Positions 1 to 12,154 of a stretch of 64,000 bases of DNA are shown one piece after another. Made by a program: the position numbers and the translations under genes. The notes beneath the pieces were generated by a model, which saw nothing but the letters and a program-made list of their open reading frames with translations, was not told the origin of the DNA and ran no database searches. Numbering within the stretch: the first letter of the stretch is position 1; the number at the start of each line of letters is the position of its first letter. The stretch is from Mikania micrantha (Eukaryota > Streptophyta > Magnoliopsida > Asterales > Asteraceae), in the NCBI GenBank assembly GCA_009363875.1, contig CM018680.1, positions 67,736,639-67,800,638 of the forward strand, read 5' to 3'.

Positions 1-120
1 TTACTAATAAATAATTTAAGGGTTCTCGATATGTTGTCGTATCGTCTTGAAGAATTTATGTTAAACTTTTATAGTTAGGAGTAAGTATGTGATTGTGTGC
101 GAGTTGTTTCTAAAACATAA

Positions 121-390
121 TAGGATTGTTCAGCGAATCGAATTTTGATTTTTTGAGTAGGATTCCTATTCGATTTAAATTCGAATTCATTATCAAATTC
201 GAAAATCGATTATATTCAAATTCAAAATTCGAATCGAATTCAAGTTGACTCGATTTGAATTTACCTCAATTGTTTTTTAAACTTTATGTACAAAATTAAC
301 GAGAACTTTAAACATTCAAAACCTCTAAAAATCAAAATCTTAAGCAAATAGTCTTATTATAAAGTTAAAACTTTATATATATTAAACTAG

Positions 391-430
<40 letters not shown>

Positions 431-598
431 CTATTTCAAATTAAATTGAAAAATCACAAATTCGAAATTTATTATTAGGCTTCGAATCGAATCAAATTCG
501 ATTGTGAAAATTCAAAATGAAGTATGAATTGATGATTAAATATAAATCAAATTGAATTTTGAGTTTTTTGAATCGAATTCAAAAACTGAACACCACTA
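121..598. mobile_element. hAT-like MITE with 8 bp target duplication
   Basis: The ends are imperfect inverted repeats: TAGGATTGTTCAG on the left, and the complement of the right end reads TAGTGGTGTTCAG. The flanks 113-120 (AAACATAA) and 599-606 (AAACTTAA) form an 8 bp target duplication with one mismatch, the size expected of hAT elements. The interior is AT-rich, rich in GAATTCGA-type words, and holds a (TA)n tract near 391-427. There is no ORF, so it is non-autonomous. It lies just downstream of the SCPL exon 5 region on the minus strand. Confidence 0.7.
391..427. repeat. (TA)n microsatellite
   Basis: A nearly pure run of TA dinucleotides inside the hAT-like MITE. Confidence 0.9.
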
Positions 599-868
599 AA
601 ACTTAACGTACGATACAAATTTAATTTTTTTTGTAAATAATATATTAAAGTTAGAAAGGTTTAATGATTTACTTGAATGTTGAAGGTGGGTTGATCTCCG
701 CGCTCATTACCTATAAATTAATGTTATCTTATCATAACTTTATCTACAACATTGAAATTAAAGTAAATAAAAGTACAGCAATAACAACAACAACAACAAT
801 AATAATATATTATGATTATTATTATTATTCTTAGTTTGAACGGCAAGAAAAGAACTATTAGTTATTAC

Positions 869-1673
869 CTTCATATAATTCTAAAGTGGCTTTTTGAACA
901 ATAATGCCGGAGTAGGAACCTCCTGATATGTATAATGGATTTTCCAAAAACTTTGGATGGTCACTTAGAAACTGTAAGTTATTACCAAAAAAAACAAGGT
1001 TCAATAAAAAAGAAAAAGAAAACTGAAGGTCTCAAAATCTGACTGTAATAACATTTGTTTTTATTGTAGGTCAGTTGTTTATAGTTGAGTTTCACATGTT
1101 TTCATACTCATAGGTTTACCACTAATTCATATGATCAGTAGGGGAAAAATAAAATAAAAGAATCTACACAATTTGGCATATAAAGAATGTTGTTTGAAGA
1201 TGTTTTACCCTTAAATCATATTTATCTAAAATTGCACTTGTGATAAATTTAGGATTATGAATAAAATTTTACTTTAACCTTTTTAACAAATTCTTTATAA
1301 TTGACAACTTGAATTGTATCACTGCTAACCCATCCTTCTTGGGTTTCAGCATAAGAAAAGCCAGTACCAGCAGGCATATCCACGAATACCATATTAGCCA
1401 CCTATAAAATTACAGCAATTTTTTAGTCATAATCATATTGAACCTCTCCTTGAGAATTTAATTATTGTAAAAATAACTGAACATGTGAACCTGTGTCAAT
1501 GCGTTTGGATTCAAAGTTAGCGTGAGATCGTCCGTGTTAATAGCAAGTGGACCTACATGAATCATGAATGCAATGTCACCTGATTTTTTAGATTAATTTG
1601 ACACTTACACATCCTACTAACCTAATTTAATTTCTAAATCAAATGATTTTTTTTAAATATAGGCCCGATTAAT

Positions 1674-1711
<38 letters not shown>

Positions 1712-2187
1712 TACCACCAATTATATTTTTAGTTTAGTTTGCATGTCATAGTGAACGCATACAACAATATGTTTAACAATAATTTACAAGCAAAGATAAT
1801 ACTGGCACTTATTTATTTAAGTTTAAAAATCAATTAATTTCCTTTATAGCAACACATATGTATTTTTCACTTTAGAATTGATTTACACTTTAAGTATAAA
1901 ATGTCATTTCACATAATGGTTATCAAAAAACACAAAAAAAAATGTATTATTTTAAATTGTTAATTTTATTTATTAATTTTAAAGGCATAAATATGGTCGG
2001 AAATGATATAAGAGAAAACAAAAACATTGTATGTGCATGTATACCTGTTTGAGCTAGGAGACTAACTAAAGAAGAAGCCCCAGGACCACCGGGAAAATGA
2101 ATAATAATAGGGTCTTCTTGTGGATTTCTCATTGATTCAACAAAAAAGTAAAAACTCTGCATGCCCTTGTCTCCAATTCTAATGTAA
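869..2187 (-). CDS. Serine carboxypeptidase-like gene A, exons 2-5 (partial)
   Basis: Four exons read on the minus strand at about 2187-2045, 1552-1491, 1401-1279 and 971-869, each bounded by AG and GT. In order they give the SCPL landmarks: YIRIGD...FYFFVES.RNP (start of the mature fold), GGPGASS (oxyanion-hole region, usually GGPGCSS), TLTLNPNALTQ, VANMVFVDMPAGTGFSYAE, and DHPKFLENPLYISGGSYSGI, where the Ser of GxSYSG is the nucleophile (usually GDSYSG or GESYSG). No stop or frameshift was seen inside these exons and the phases join correctly. SCPL proteins are secreted or vacuolar hydrolases or acyltransferases of specialised metabolism. Exon 1 is not adjacent; a phase-compatible exon 1 lies at 20117-20240. 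Later exons, with the Asp and His of the triad, would be beyond the left edge. The Cys-to-Ala and Asp-to-Gly changes near the active site make normal activity uncertain. Confidence 0.82.
1674..1712. repeat. (CA)n(TA)n microsatellite
   Basis: A CA run passing into a TA run, within the intron between SCPL exons 2 and 3. Confidence 0.9.
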
Positions 2188-2338
2188 CTTTGATACAAAA
2201 TACTTAACATATTAAATTAAAAATATATGACCACATGTTTTTCTGAATTAAGTTGGGCGGGTCGAACCGGACACGGACGTGAAAAAATTAACATAAACCC
2301 GAACACCATCTGAACCCGATAGTTAGCATGACACGAAT

Positions 2339-5300
2339 TGTGACACCCCGCAAATTCCAGATCAGCTTATACTTTAGTTAAATGTTTATTTAATTTCCAT
2401 TTGCATACGTGACACTAGAATTAGTTTAATTTAGTGTGACACATGGCACGATAGTACAGACACAGTCACACAACAGGATAATTAGAGAAATTATCGAAAA
2501 ACCGCACACACGTGTCAGAAATCACGAACGTTGGTGAACGTCATACCAGTTAAGCACAAGTGTATTGCACAAGTCAACTATAACGAATAATTGGTGATTT
2601 AGTTCAAACGATGCTAAAACAACGTATTACAGTCGAGAAACGAACGAAAACGAGCCTGAATATGAAAAATGGGTCAATTGGGCTTGTTTGGGCAGCCAGG
2701 CGCTACGCCCGGGCCCAATCTTCAACCTCAGGCGATGCGCGTGAGACAGGAAAGACATCTCGGATCAGATCGATCCGCGTGCTACGCCTGGCTTCAGCGT
2801 GGCACGTCAGGCGATGTGCCCAGTAGACGGGACTGCAGATTATCTTCTTGAGCACCTCAAAAATGATGGCTATCCTACCACCATCATTATATTCACTTGC
2901 AGACGCCATATGCTCGAAATAACCTTCCCCAAATCACCTGCTAGCACTCCTACAACACCATAATCACCCTTAGGGAGCTCTTGGAAGCCATTGTTGGAAG
3001 ACTTGAAGCTTTGGAAGACCAAGGAAGGACATTGGACTTGATTTCCACCATAACAAGCTGATTTGGCTCATCATCAGCCACCCCCAACGACCATTAGCTT
3101 ATGTTGGAGCTTCATTTTGGTATCACAAGACTTGTGAGGTAGTTTTTACAAGTTTAACACCAGGGGCGGCCCAACCGTTTTGGTGGCCCTAAGCAAAGAA
3201 AAAATTAAAGGCCCTATATTTATTTTATGGTAGAAAAAAACATAAACCCTCATCCTTTACTCGGGCTTGGGACTGACAATAACAATGTACAATAATAGTG
3301 TAAAAAATATAAACTCTCCTTCAAAAACAGACAACCAGTGTCCAATAACCCAATCAACAATGCCAAATACTACCAATGGCAAATAATTCAATTAGGCAAT
3401 TAACAAGCAATAACCTAATAAAATAGAAAAACTAACAAAATAGTTAACAATCACTAACATAACAGAACTTAAATTAGCAGCTAACTGTTAATTACCAATT
3501 TCAAATACTCAATTTCAAAAACAGACAACCACTGTTCAATAACCCAATTATCAATGTCAAATACTACCAATTAATAACCCAATTAGCAATCACTAATCTA
3601 CCAAAATACCAGTTACCTTAACACTTTAACAATTTACAATCACTAGCATCAACAATCAAATTGCAAAAAATCAAACACAGAGACCTTCAATCTTAGGTTG
3701 ATAAAACCTAAATCAAAATAATACCTGAGGTCCTGAGCTATGCATTTACTAAAACCCACATGCAAGGCTCAAAGCTTGCATGCACACACTTGATATTCAC
3801 AAGCACAAATTTTTGATGATACGAATCTGGATTTGTTGATATAATGATTGATTTATGGATAATAGAATGATCAATGATGATCTACAATGAGATTTGTTGA
3901 TATTTGTGTGATATGGACCATGAATCTATGAAATAACCATTGTTGCTTACATGCATGTATAATCTAAGTTATTTTAGATGATTTTGAGTGATGAGGAATG
4001 ATTGTTGATGATATTTGAGATGTGTCATATGGTTCATTATGATTTTGTTGATCAAAAATGGATTTTTAGAAGTTATTACTATTTTTAGTAACTTCAAAGT
4101 TACAAGATCTAGTTAGATGATGATGTTGATAATAGAAACATGTTTAAATGATGATTTGTGATATATGATAATGAAATTTGCATAAGGAATGGATTAGGAA
4201 TATTAATTTGGTCATTTGATGGATATTTAGACAAAGTTACTATTTTTAGTAACTTTATTTGTAAAATCTTGATAAATAATGATTTTGATGAAATAAGTAG
4301 TCTTAGATAATGAGATATGGATAATAATATGTTTATTAGCAATGGTCTTGAATTAGTTTGGTCAAAATAATGTTTAAGGTGAATGTTGCTAAATATAGAA
4401 ACTTTATTTGGTGAATTCATGAAATAGAAATGCAAGACTTGATTTATACATGATAAAAAGCTTAGAATGATACAATATGATTATATCATGATAAGTTATG
4501 TGATTCTTGATGTTAATCATGCTAAATATAGAAACTTTCCACTTTAGGAAACTTTAGTGACTAAAAACGCTTTATGTGTTAATTTGATCACATGTGACGC
4601 CGTGCTATGTGTTAATATGATCACGTAGTATTAATGAGCATGTTAAAATCATTAGAATGATAAGTGTTGTAAACTTTCTAAAAATGGAAACTTACTATAA
4701 ATAGTAAGTTGTCCATAAACGCGATTTATGTGTCTTACGCACTACATGCACGATCACAAATGTTACACGAATTATAACCGACACACGGTTCACCAACGGG
4801 TCGTTGACTTAACACGGTCAAACACGGTCAGTATAGACCGACATGGACAAACATAACAACCGAGGGTTGTTGAGCACAAACACGAGCACAAACACGAAAC
4901 ACGATCACATACACGAACTCACATACGCTATACGATATAGGTAGCCGGTGACCGATTTGCCGAAGGAATCAGGAGCATACGCTTACTGATGATCACTAAG
5001 GTGAGTTTACGACCCCTCTTTAAACTTTTTGCAAACTTTCAAAATAGGAGGAGAATACATCTTAATCGAGTCAAACATTATTGCTTGTACAAACATTTGG
5101 GTATGCTGGTTTATTAGACAAACCTTAAGTGTTGATTCGTAACAAAGTCCTCGCACAGTCTTACCGTTAATGTTCAAACAACGATTTGAGTTTAGATAGA
5201 TCTATTGGGTGTGACGAACCCCACGCGGTGCCAATACTGACCGGAGGTCGGGACGCGTGTAATCTCGACCCATCGCGCCATTGTTTTTACTAGACATGGC

Positions 5301-5826
5301 GGAGGCAAGAGCTAACAAGTCTAGTTCGGTAAACGCAACTGACACTTCGAGGCTAGGGCTCGGAACTAACATTTAATAAACAACATGACACGTGACAAAC
5401 ATTTTATTCCTTATGTTTGTATATCAAAACCTGTGAACTCACCAACCCATGTGTTGACACTTTTTCTTAAACATGTATTCTTAGGTAACTAGCTGCTTAT
5501 GGATCAAAATGCACTTTGGGCAACGAGCACAAGACTAAGCTTGCATTCATGACATGTGTTTTGATCAAACAACTCTATTTTTATCATGTTACGTCAAACA
5601 TAGTGGTGTCTAGCAATCTTACTATTCCGCTGTATTTTAAACTATTTTAATTCTGCTGCTTACACAACTGTATTTCCGCTGCATGTAATATTAAACTGTT
5701 TGATTTTGATAAACATGAGTCTTTTCAAAAGCATGTAGAGTCGTTCTATATGACCGAGAGCTGTGATTCTGGCCACGTCACACCCATGCGGACTGACACC
5801 GCACGTGGGAATTTGAGGGTGTGACA
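2339..5826. mobile_element. Solo LTR (Ty3-type), about 3.5 kb, with target duplication
   Basis: The segment starts TGTGACACCC and ends GGGTGTGACA, the inverted ends of the Ty3-type LTRs also seen at 25055-27196. It is flanked by the 5 bp direct repeat CGAAT (2334-2338 and 5827-5831). The interior holds LTR landmarks shared with those LTRs: a GGTGAGTTTACGACCCCT stretch near 5000 and a TGAACTCACC stretch near 5430. No gag-pol, PBS or second LTR is present, so it is best read as a solo LTR left by recombination. Its length is partly due to an insertion starting near 3162. It sits in the presumed first intron of SCPL gene A. Confidence 0.72.
3162..3780. mobile_element. hAT-like fragment inside the solo LTR
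   Basis: The left boundary carries CAGGGGCGGCCCAA, a typical hAT terminal sequence. A matching right terminus was not found, so the right border is a guess. Within it about 80 bases beginning TCAAAAACAGACAACCA occur twice (near 3320 and 3515) as a diverged tandem duplication. No coding capacity was seen. Confidence 0.4.
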
Positions 5827-5871
5827 CGAATATTTATGACTTGACAAGAAAACCCTCTTATGATATATATA

Positions 5872-6243
5872 TAGAATTGTGAACATATAATAACATACTT
5901 TTAGAACATTAACCCAAATGACTTTGATAAGATGAAGCCAAAATATTGAATGTTTTTTTAACATCAATGTGACATATCTACAACACTCTCTTCTTTCATA
6001 AGTTTACGAAAATTCATCATCGTTAAGACGTAACATCTTTGTAAGTTTTTGGCCTAAAACATATGTAATTTAAAAAGTTACAACGAAGTTACGTCTTAAA
6101 CGGTGATGAATTTTCGCAAACTTATAAAAGAAGAAAGTGTTGTACATGTATTAAAATGATGTTCAAAAAATCCAAGATTTGGCTTCGTCTTGGCAAAGTT
6201 ATTTGGGTTAATCCTTTAAGAGTAGGTTATTTGAACATTACCC

Positions 6244-6245
<2 letters not shown>
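5872..6245. mobile_element. Foldback MITE, family C copy 1
   Basis: Two long arms are inverted complements. Both contain TTAACCCAAAT, a GAAGCCAAA block, a TTCATCA(C/T)CGTTTAAGACGTAAC-like block and CTTATAAA/TTTCATAAG. They meet near 6055-6075. Both ends lie in TA-rich sequence. There is no ORF. A half copy is present near 19640-19830. Confidence 0.7.
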
Positions 6246-6280
<35 letters not shown>

Positions 6281-6284
<4 letters not shown>

Positions 6285-6674
6285 AGAGGATCAAATGTTA
6301 ACCCTCCCTTATAGCGTTAACCCGTTAACCCTGACATTTTTTGCCCGAATCTTTGGTTTTTTTTTCATGGTTTTTATTATACATAAATAGGGAGGTTTCT
6401 TTTTTGTGTTTTTGCTAATTCATCACTGTTTAGAAATTAAATCAATTGTAAGTTTAAGTTACACTAACTGATGTAAGTAAATGTAAGAAACTTACACTTA
6501 CTTACATTTTGATTTAATTTCTAAACGGTGATGAATTAGCAAAAACACAAAAAAGAAACCCCCCTATTTATGTATAATAAAAACCATGACAAAAAAAAAC
6601 AAAGATTCGGGCAAAAAAGGCCAGGGTTAACGGGTTAACGTTATAAGGGAGGGTTAACAATGGAACCATCCCCT
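6281..6674. mobile_element. Foldback MITE, family A, in a TA tract
   Basis: Almost the whole element is a hairpin. The left arm starts AGGGAGAGGATCAAATGTTAA and the right arm is its near-exact complement, ending ATGGAACCATCCCCT. The arms are about 190 bp and meet near 6475 at repeated TTACATTTAC words. It is flanked on both sides by (TA)n, the likely target. The arm sequence is clearly related to the left end of the gene-carrying element at 7347, including the CCGAATCTTT and TTCATCACCGTTT blocks, so it looks like a deletion derivative of that family. Confidence 0.8.
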
Positions 6675-6697
6675 ATATATATATATATATATATATA

Positions 6698-6969
6698 TGG
6701 ATTGAATCCTATAAAACCCAATTTTAGAAAGAAATCCCTTAAATCCTATGTGAGCCATTGATTTGGAATTTTTAAAATAAATATGTGGTCCAAATTAAAC
6801 CTGAATAAAAAATTGGGTTTTGAATAAACAAATCATTTTTAATGCGGGTTAATGTGGACCACATATTTATTTTCAATATTCAAAATCAATGGCTCACATA
6901 GGGTTTAAGGGTTTCTCTCTAAGATTGGGTTTTCTCTCTAAGATTGAGTTTTGATATGATTCAATCCCT
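6698..6969. mobile_element. Foldback MITE, family B copy 1
   Basis: The ends are TGGATTGAATCC and GATTCAATCCC. Arms of about 110 bp carry AAACCCAAT, a GAGCCATTGATTT block and a TAAATATGTGGTCCA block and pair with each other. TA repeats flank it. The same element occurs at 20441-20692. A more diverged half copy follows at about 6985-7140, with CATTTGTAATCTCGAAAATG and TATATGTGGTTCACC. Confidence 0.78.
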
Positions 6970-8123
6970 ATATATATGGCCTGTTTCCTATCTAACTTAA
7001 TTGTAGAGAGTAAATCCTTAAACTATATCTAGGTCGTTCATTTGTAATCTCGAAAATGTATATGTGGTTCACCCTAAAAAAATATTATAATTGTTTATTT
7101 TGTTTAATGTGATCCATTTATTTAATTATTTTTAAAACTTTCATACCCTATATACGTGTGCGCGTGCGAGTACACACGTATACTAAAGAAATCATTTTTA
7201 GTCACAAGTTTAAGTGTTTAATAGCAGCTTTTCCTACTTTAAAGGAAAATTACTTTTTTATCCTTAAATCAAGTGGTTATAAATACGATTATTTTAGTTA
7301 TTTATAATTTGTTGATTCTTATTAGAATCAATATATATATATATATAGGGTAAGGATTCGTTGTTAACCCTCTCTTATTGACATAACCCGAAATAACCCG
7401 CCAAGATCAAGCCGAATCTTTCGTTTTTTTTTCAAAATCTTTATTTTACATGTACAAGAGTATGTTCTTTTATGTGTTTGTGCAAATTCATCACCGTTTG
7501 GGATTTAAAGCAAGTGTAAGTTTGCCTTACACTGTAAATATTTACTTAATGTAACGACCAATTACACTGACGTAAATAACCCTTGCTAATTGTGTTAACC
7601 GTTTAACCCAATAGCAACCCTTGATATAATATAAAATAATCAAGATTCCAAATTGAAGGCTAGGATGAGATTAAGGGCATTTTAGCCAAAATACATTATA
7701 ATACTTTTGTCAGATCTTCATGCTGACTATATCTTTCTTTCTCTCTCCCATTTCTTCAAAAATCACCACCATTTTCAAACCACCACAACGAAGATCTGCA
7801 CCACCACGAAGTTCTAGCACAAACACCAGCACCAAGATCACCACAAAATCATTAGTGCTTACTTCTCCCTTCTCTTACCCTCAACAATGGCTGAATCAAT
7901 TGACGAATCGTAGCTGAATCGATCCGTTAGCTTCTCCCTTTCAGGTGAAGTTCACCATGGTGGTCTGGCGTATAGGAAGCAACTTGTAAATCACGCACAA
8001 ACTTCCGATATCAATCTCAACATCAAGTTTTAAATTAAAATCCCTTTTTTTCTTCTTTCTGTTCTTGATGATGTTAAGAAACCCTCAAAACCTTTTGAAA
8101 ATCGACTACAAATCACCTCAAAG

Positions 8124-8867
8124 ATGGTGTTATATGGGTTAAATTTATACTTTATCGTCTACATTGGGTTGATGCTTGCTGGGTTTTGTTCTGCTGATGA
8201 CCCGTTTGCGAATTTTGAACACGAGTTTGCCTATGTGACTGCTTCTCCACTTGGGTTACACAACAGGTCGATTTCATCTCTATACATGTGCTCTGTTTTG
8301 TGTTTTGTATGGGTTTTGATTGATCAGTGATGGTTGTAGAGTATGGTTGCTTTTTAAGTGTTCGATGAAATGCCTGGATGATTTTTGTATGTTCTTTTTG
8401 GTTGTATGCATTGTATTAGAACAGATTTTTTAGTGTCATTGTCTTCAAAAAGGGTAAATATCTATTCTATGTATCTTCGTTTGGAAATCATGGTCGTATT
8501 TGTTTATCTGCGTGGATAAGTTATTTTGAAGTGGATGGTTATAACTTCTCAAGGTGTTATTCAACGAATTCAGAACCATTAATTTTACACAAAAAAGTTA
8601 CAAATGTAATGAAAACAACCACTACAAATGTTTTCCAGCAGACAAAGATCTTCATCAATTGAAACTAATAACAACATGAATTGAATATCCACCCAATTTG
8701 TTTTCCTGCATGTTTAACACTTGTTGTCTGTTTTTTTTTCTTGAACTCAAATTACAGGTAATTGCAGTGAATGGAAAGTTTCCAGGTCCAACACTAAATG
8801 TTACTACCAATTACAATGTAGTTATTAATGTCAGGTGCAAATTAGATGAAAGCCTCCTTGTTACTTG
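8124..8867 (+). pseudogene. SKU5/SKS-like multicopper oxidase fragment (exons 1-2)
   Basis: Exon 1 (8124-8266) starts at ATG and encodes a hydrophobic signal-peptide-like stretch, then DDPFANFEHEFAYVTASPLG, as at the N terminus of SKU5-similar proteins. The intron ends at AATTACAG and exon 2 (8758-8867) encodes VIAVNGKFPGPTLNVTTNYN and VINVRCKLDESLLVTW, the first cupredoxin domain. SKS proteins are secreted or GPI-anchored cell-wall relatives of multicopper oxidases that act in directional growth. The exon 1 end appears out of frame with exon 2 (probably one base lost before the donor) and no later exons follow, so this is a captured, non-functional 5' fragment of a protein normally over 500 residues. 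Upstream, 7720-8120 is CT- and CCA-rich like a 5' UTR. Confidence 0.82.
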
Positions 8868-8949
8868 GTATTGTTTAAGTATGAATATTTATGTTGATAT
8901 AAGTATGAACATTTATAAAAAATGAAGTATCTAAATGTTTGCGACATTG

Positions 8950-9940
8950 GTATTTATGTCTGTATTTTGTTTGTTACATTGATGTAAACAATAAAAAAAT
9001 TGGTTCTAAAATGTTAATTAAGCATATGATTGTTGTTTTGTATCAATTTCTTTTTATAGTTTATTTAATTCCTTATTAATTCAATGTTATGACCATGTTA
9101 CATTAATGCAATACTTTCTTACATTAATGCATATCATGTTATACAACTAATTTAATTTACATGTTACATTTTATATAACATTGCTTTATTACATTAATGT
9201 AATTATGTTAATACATGGTTCTATATTACTTATTATACGTTAATTAAGGTAACACTCTCTTACAATACTGTAATACAATGTTCTGCCAATGTAATCATCT
9301 TAAACCAACTAATTTACAATAATGTAACATGTATATTATATCAAGGTAAAAATATATTTTGAATTCTTTTTTCATTTACAACAATGTAACATGTATATTA
9401 CATCAATGTAATATTTAGTTTTATGTATTTTTTTATTTACTGTAATGTAACAGTCTCTTATATTAGTGTAATTGGTGTTACATTAGTGTAACATGCTAAT
9501 AAATAAGTGTTTACAGCAATGTAACTGTTTATTACTTATATGTAATTGTTCGTTATATTGTTGTAACAAACTAATAAACAAGTGCTTATTTAATACGTTA
9601 CTACTTCAATGTAATGCTCATATTACATTAATGCAACACTTTCTTACATTGGTGTAATATCATGTTCTACAACTAATTTCGTTTACATATAATATTTAAT
9701 ATAATATTAGTTTCTTACATCGATGTAATTTTTGATTCGCTTGAATTTCATTTTGATCAACTGTTTAATTTTTTTTGTTACTTTGATGTAAACATCATAA
9801 GAAACTAATGCCAAACACTAAATTTCTTGTTAATACAATTACATGATCAAGTACATTAATGTAACAAATGTTCAGTAACAAATTCAATTTACATATTTTA
9901 TTTTATGTAATATCACTTTCTTACATTAGTGTAATCTGAA
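8950..9940. repeat. Array of dispersed TTACA-N4-TGTAA palindromes
   Basis: About twenty variants of a short palindrome, for example TTACATTAATGTAA, TTACATCAATGTAA, TTACATTAGTGTAA and TTACATCGATGTAA, are scattered in AT-rich sequence with irregular spacing. This is not a strict tandem repeat. It fills most of the right half of the TIR element. Similar arrays lie at 15790-16370 and 48400-48960. Confidence 0.75.
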
Positions 9941-10273
9941 TTACCGAAAATAAAAGACGAGATTATACTTAAATTAAAGAGAAAAATAAGATGAGTTTTA
10001 ATGAGATATTTTTTAGAAAAAATAACAATTTATTAAAAAGTTATAAATGTTTAAATATGAAAGGATAAACTTAAAAAAGAAAAATGAAAATATAGGTGGT
10101 GACACCACCCTATTGAATCTGACTTTTGGGGGAAATAGTCAAAAGACAAAAATACCCTTTTCAATAAAAAAGCATCTTGACACATGGCATCATCATATTC
10201 AATCTCATTTTAATCCACCGTTCAGATTGAGTTATTCGGTTATGACCCAAATAGTGGGTTAACAATGGATCTT

Positions 10274-10279
<6 letters not shown>

Positions 10280-10342
<63 letters not shown>
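10280..10342. repeat. (TA)n microsatellite
   Basis: An uninterrupted TA run between the TIR element and the 3' end of Helitron 1; probably the shared insertion target. Confidence 0.95.
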
Positions 10343-10343
<1 letters not shown>

Positions 10344-12154
10344 TAGTCGGGAACCCGCGCGATGCGGCGGTGGCAACCTATTTCCATCTCTATAAATAAA
10401 TATGATAGCTGGCCACATTAATATACAAAGCTTTAAAATGTTGCAAATAACAACAAACAATCAACCTAGAAGCAATAGTGCCAAAGAAACTAAAATATGT
10501 GTAATTTGGCAAGTAAATAAAATCAAATAGAATAAACAATAACAACAAACAAGATAAACCTTTATGTCAGACACCAATATGTGAGTCAATTCTCATATAT
10601 GCCAAGATGGTTAATGGTAAATACCCAAAACAAAACTGTAATCTGTAATCAAGGTTTTGAGCAAGAAATATCAGTGAACTTTACAAATTGACAAACCTTC
10701 TGCTGCAACATAAAACCATTGCCCTGAGGGACTCTTGTTAATAAATGTTTCACAAATCAAATTATAACATCAGTAAAACCATAAAAAAATAAAAAATAAA
10801 AAACTCCAGCAGGTCTAATTTTGAATCATCAAATTCAAACAGATCTGAACAACATTAATTTAACTTTTGTTTTTTTCATAAATCATCTAAAAAACTAAAA
10901 AATTAACTAACTGTAATACATTACCTGTAGGAGGCACGTGAACATTTCAAAACACACAAGTATCAATCACATCCAGCTCATTTTCGCCTTCATCACCATA
11001 TCTTCCCACTTCTGCAAATGAGTGCAATTTTATCAACATTCAACAAAACCCACAATTCAAGTCCAAAATCCGTAAATTTTACCAAGAAATCAAAGAAAAA
11101 ACATAATTTTTTTCTTCTATTTTAGCTCATGTGTCATACTTATATATTCAGCAAGATCTTCCTCATTCAAACTCCTTTTCAATTTCTCTGAATTTTCTCT
11201 CTGGATCAGATTGTTGAAAAGTTCATATAAATTAATTATTTTGAAAAAGAACGGATCCATATCATAAATCCACCTCCCATGTAAACAAAATAAAGACAGA
11301 TTACTTGATCGTCAATTGATATTCTCATATCACATAGGATTGCTAATTGCCAATTCTATACCCATGTGAAGTCCAGCTGTCCTAATTTCAATCGAACAAT
11401 AGCGGCTTTGGAAACCCACGATTTTAGCACATAATGTACTTACCAGGTAGGTTTGGGGTCAAAAATATGATGCAACCCAATAACATTAGAAAATGCAACT
11501 GTGTACAACTTTAACCTATATAAACTTTTGATTCTAACAATAACACTAAGATTCAAATCTCATTTACAAAATCTATTTTCTAAATGAACCCAATAAAACA
11601 AAAACATGCACTACATTTGTGCATTATTAGTAACAAAACATGCACTAAAACATACATAACAAAAGGCAACAACTAAATAAATGAAAAAAATCCACCAAGC
11701 AATCTTATAATGTAGATGAACTAATTTCAAGGAGTAAATGTTAATATGCTGAAAATTTCCTTTGTGTTAAAAAAGATAAAACAAAAGGCCAATACACTCA
11801 CCCACGGCAACATATACCCAGTTAAGACTATTCATTACATGAGACCATAAGAATGAGTGAAAATGTTGATGTTATGCATTCATAACCAATACATGATTAC
11901 GTCATAGTTGAGTGAGTAGACATACATTTCTTATTAATCACATATAAATATGATACCAAGTATAATCATGCACGACATGGAAGACAGATGTTTATCATTT
12001 ATTGCCGAAGAGAACTCATTAGCAACCCTCAAATGCTGAACTACTCACAACCGTGAATGGTTTAAGCACAACAATTGAAGTTCAAAATAAAGGGTTTTAA
12101 ATAGAAAGAGAGCAAACAAACAAACATACCCAGTATATTTCCATTATTCAGTAG

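Larger units (their letters stand above)
7347..10279. mobile_element. Gene-carrying TIR element (Pack-type) in a TA tract
   Basis: The left end reads AGGGTAAGGATTCGTTGTTAA and the right end, complemented, reads AGGGTAAAGATCCATTGTTAA. The similarity continues weakly for about 45 bp (CATAACC.GAAATAAC against CATAACCGAATAAC). TA repeats flank both ends. Nothing like a transposase was found. The element carries a 5' UTR-like segment (about 7720-8120), two SKS-type exons (8124-8867) and a 1 kb array of short palindromes (8950-9940). Its first 190 bp match family A MITEs. I infer a non-autonomous element that picked up a gene fragment; the superfamily was not assigned because the target duplication cannot be read within TA repeats. 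Confidence 0.7.

Noticed and set aside
2611..2909. Overlapping ORFs on both strands at 2.6-2.9 kb
   Set aside because: They lie in the GC-richer part of a solo LTR and match no family.
10278..10460. ORF encoding a long Tyr-Ile repeat
   Set aside because: It is a translation of a TA microsatellite.
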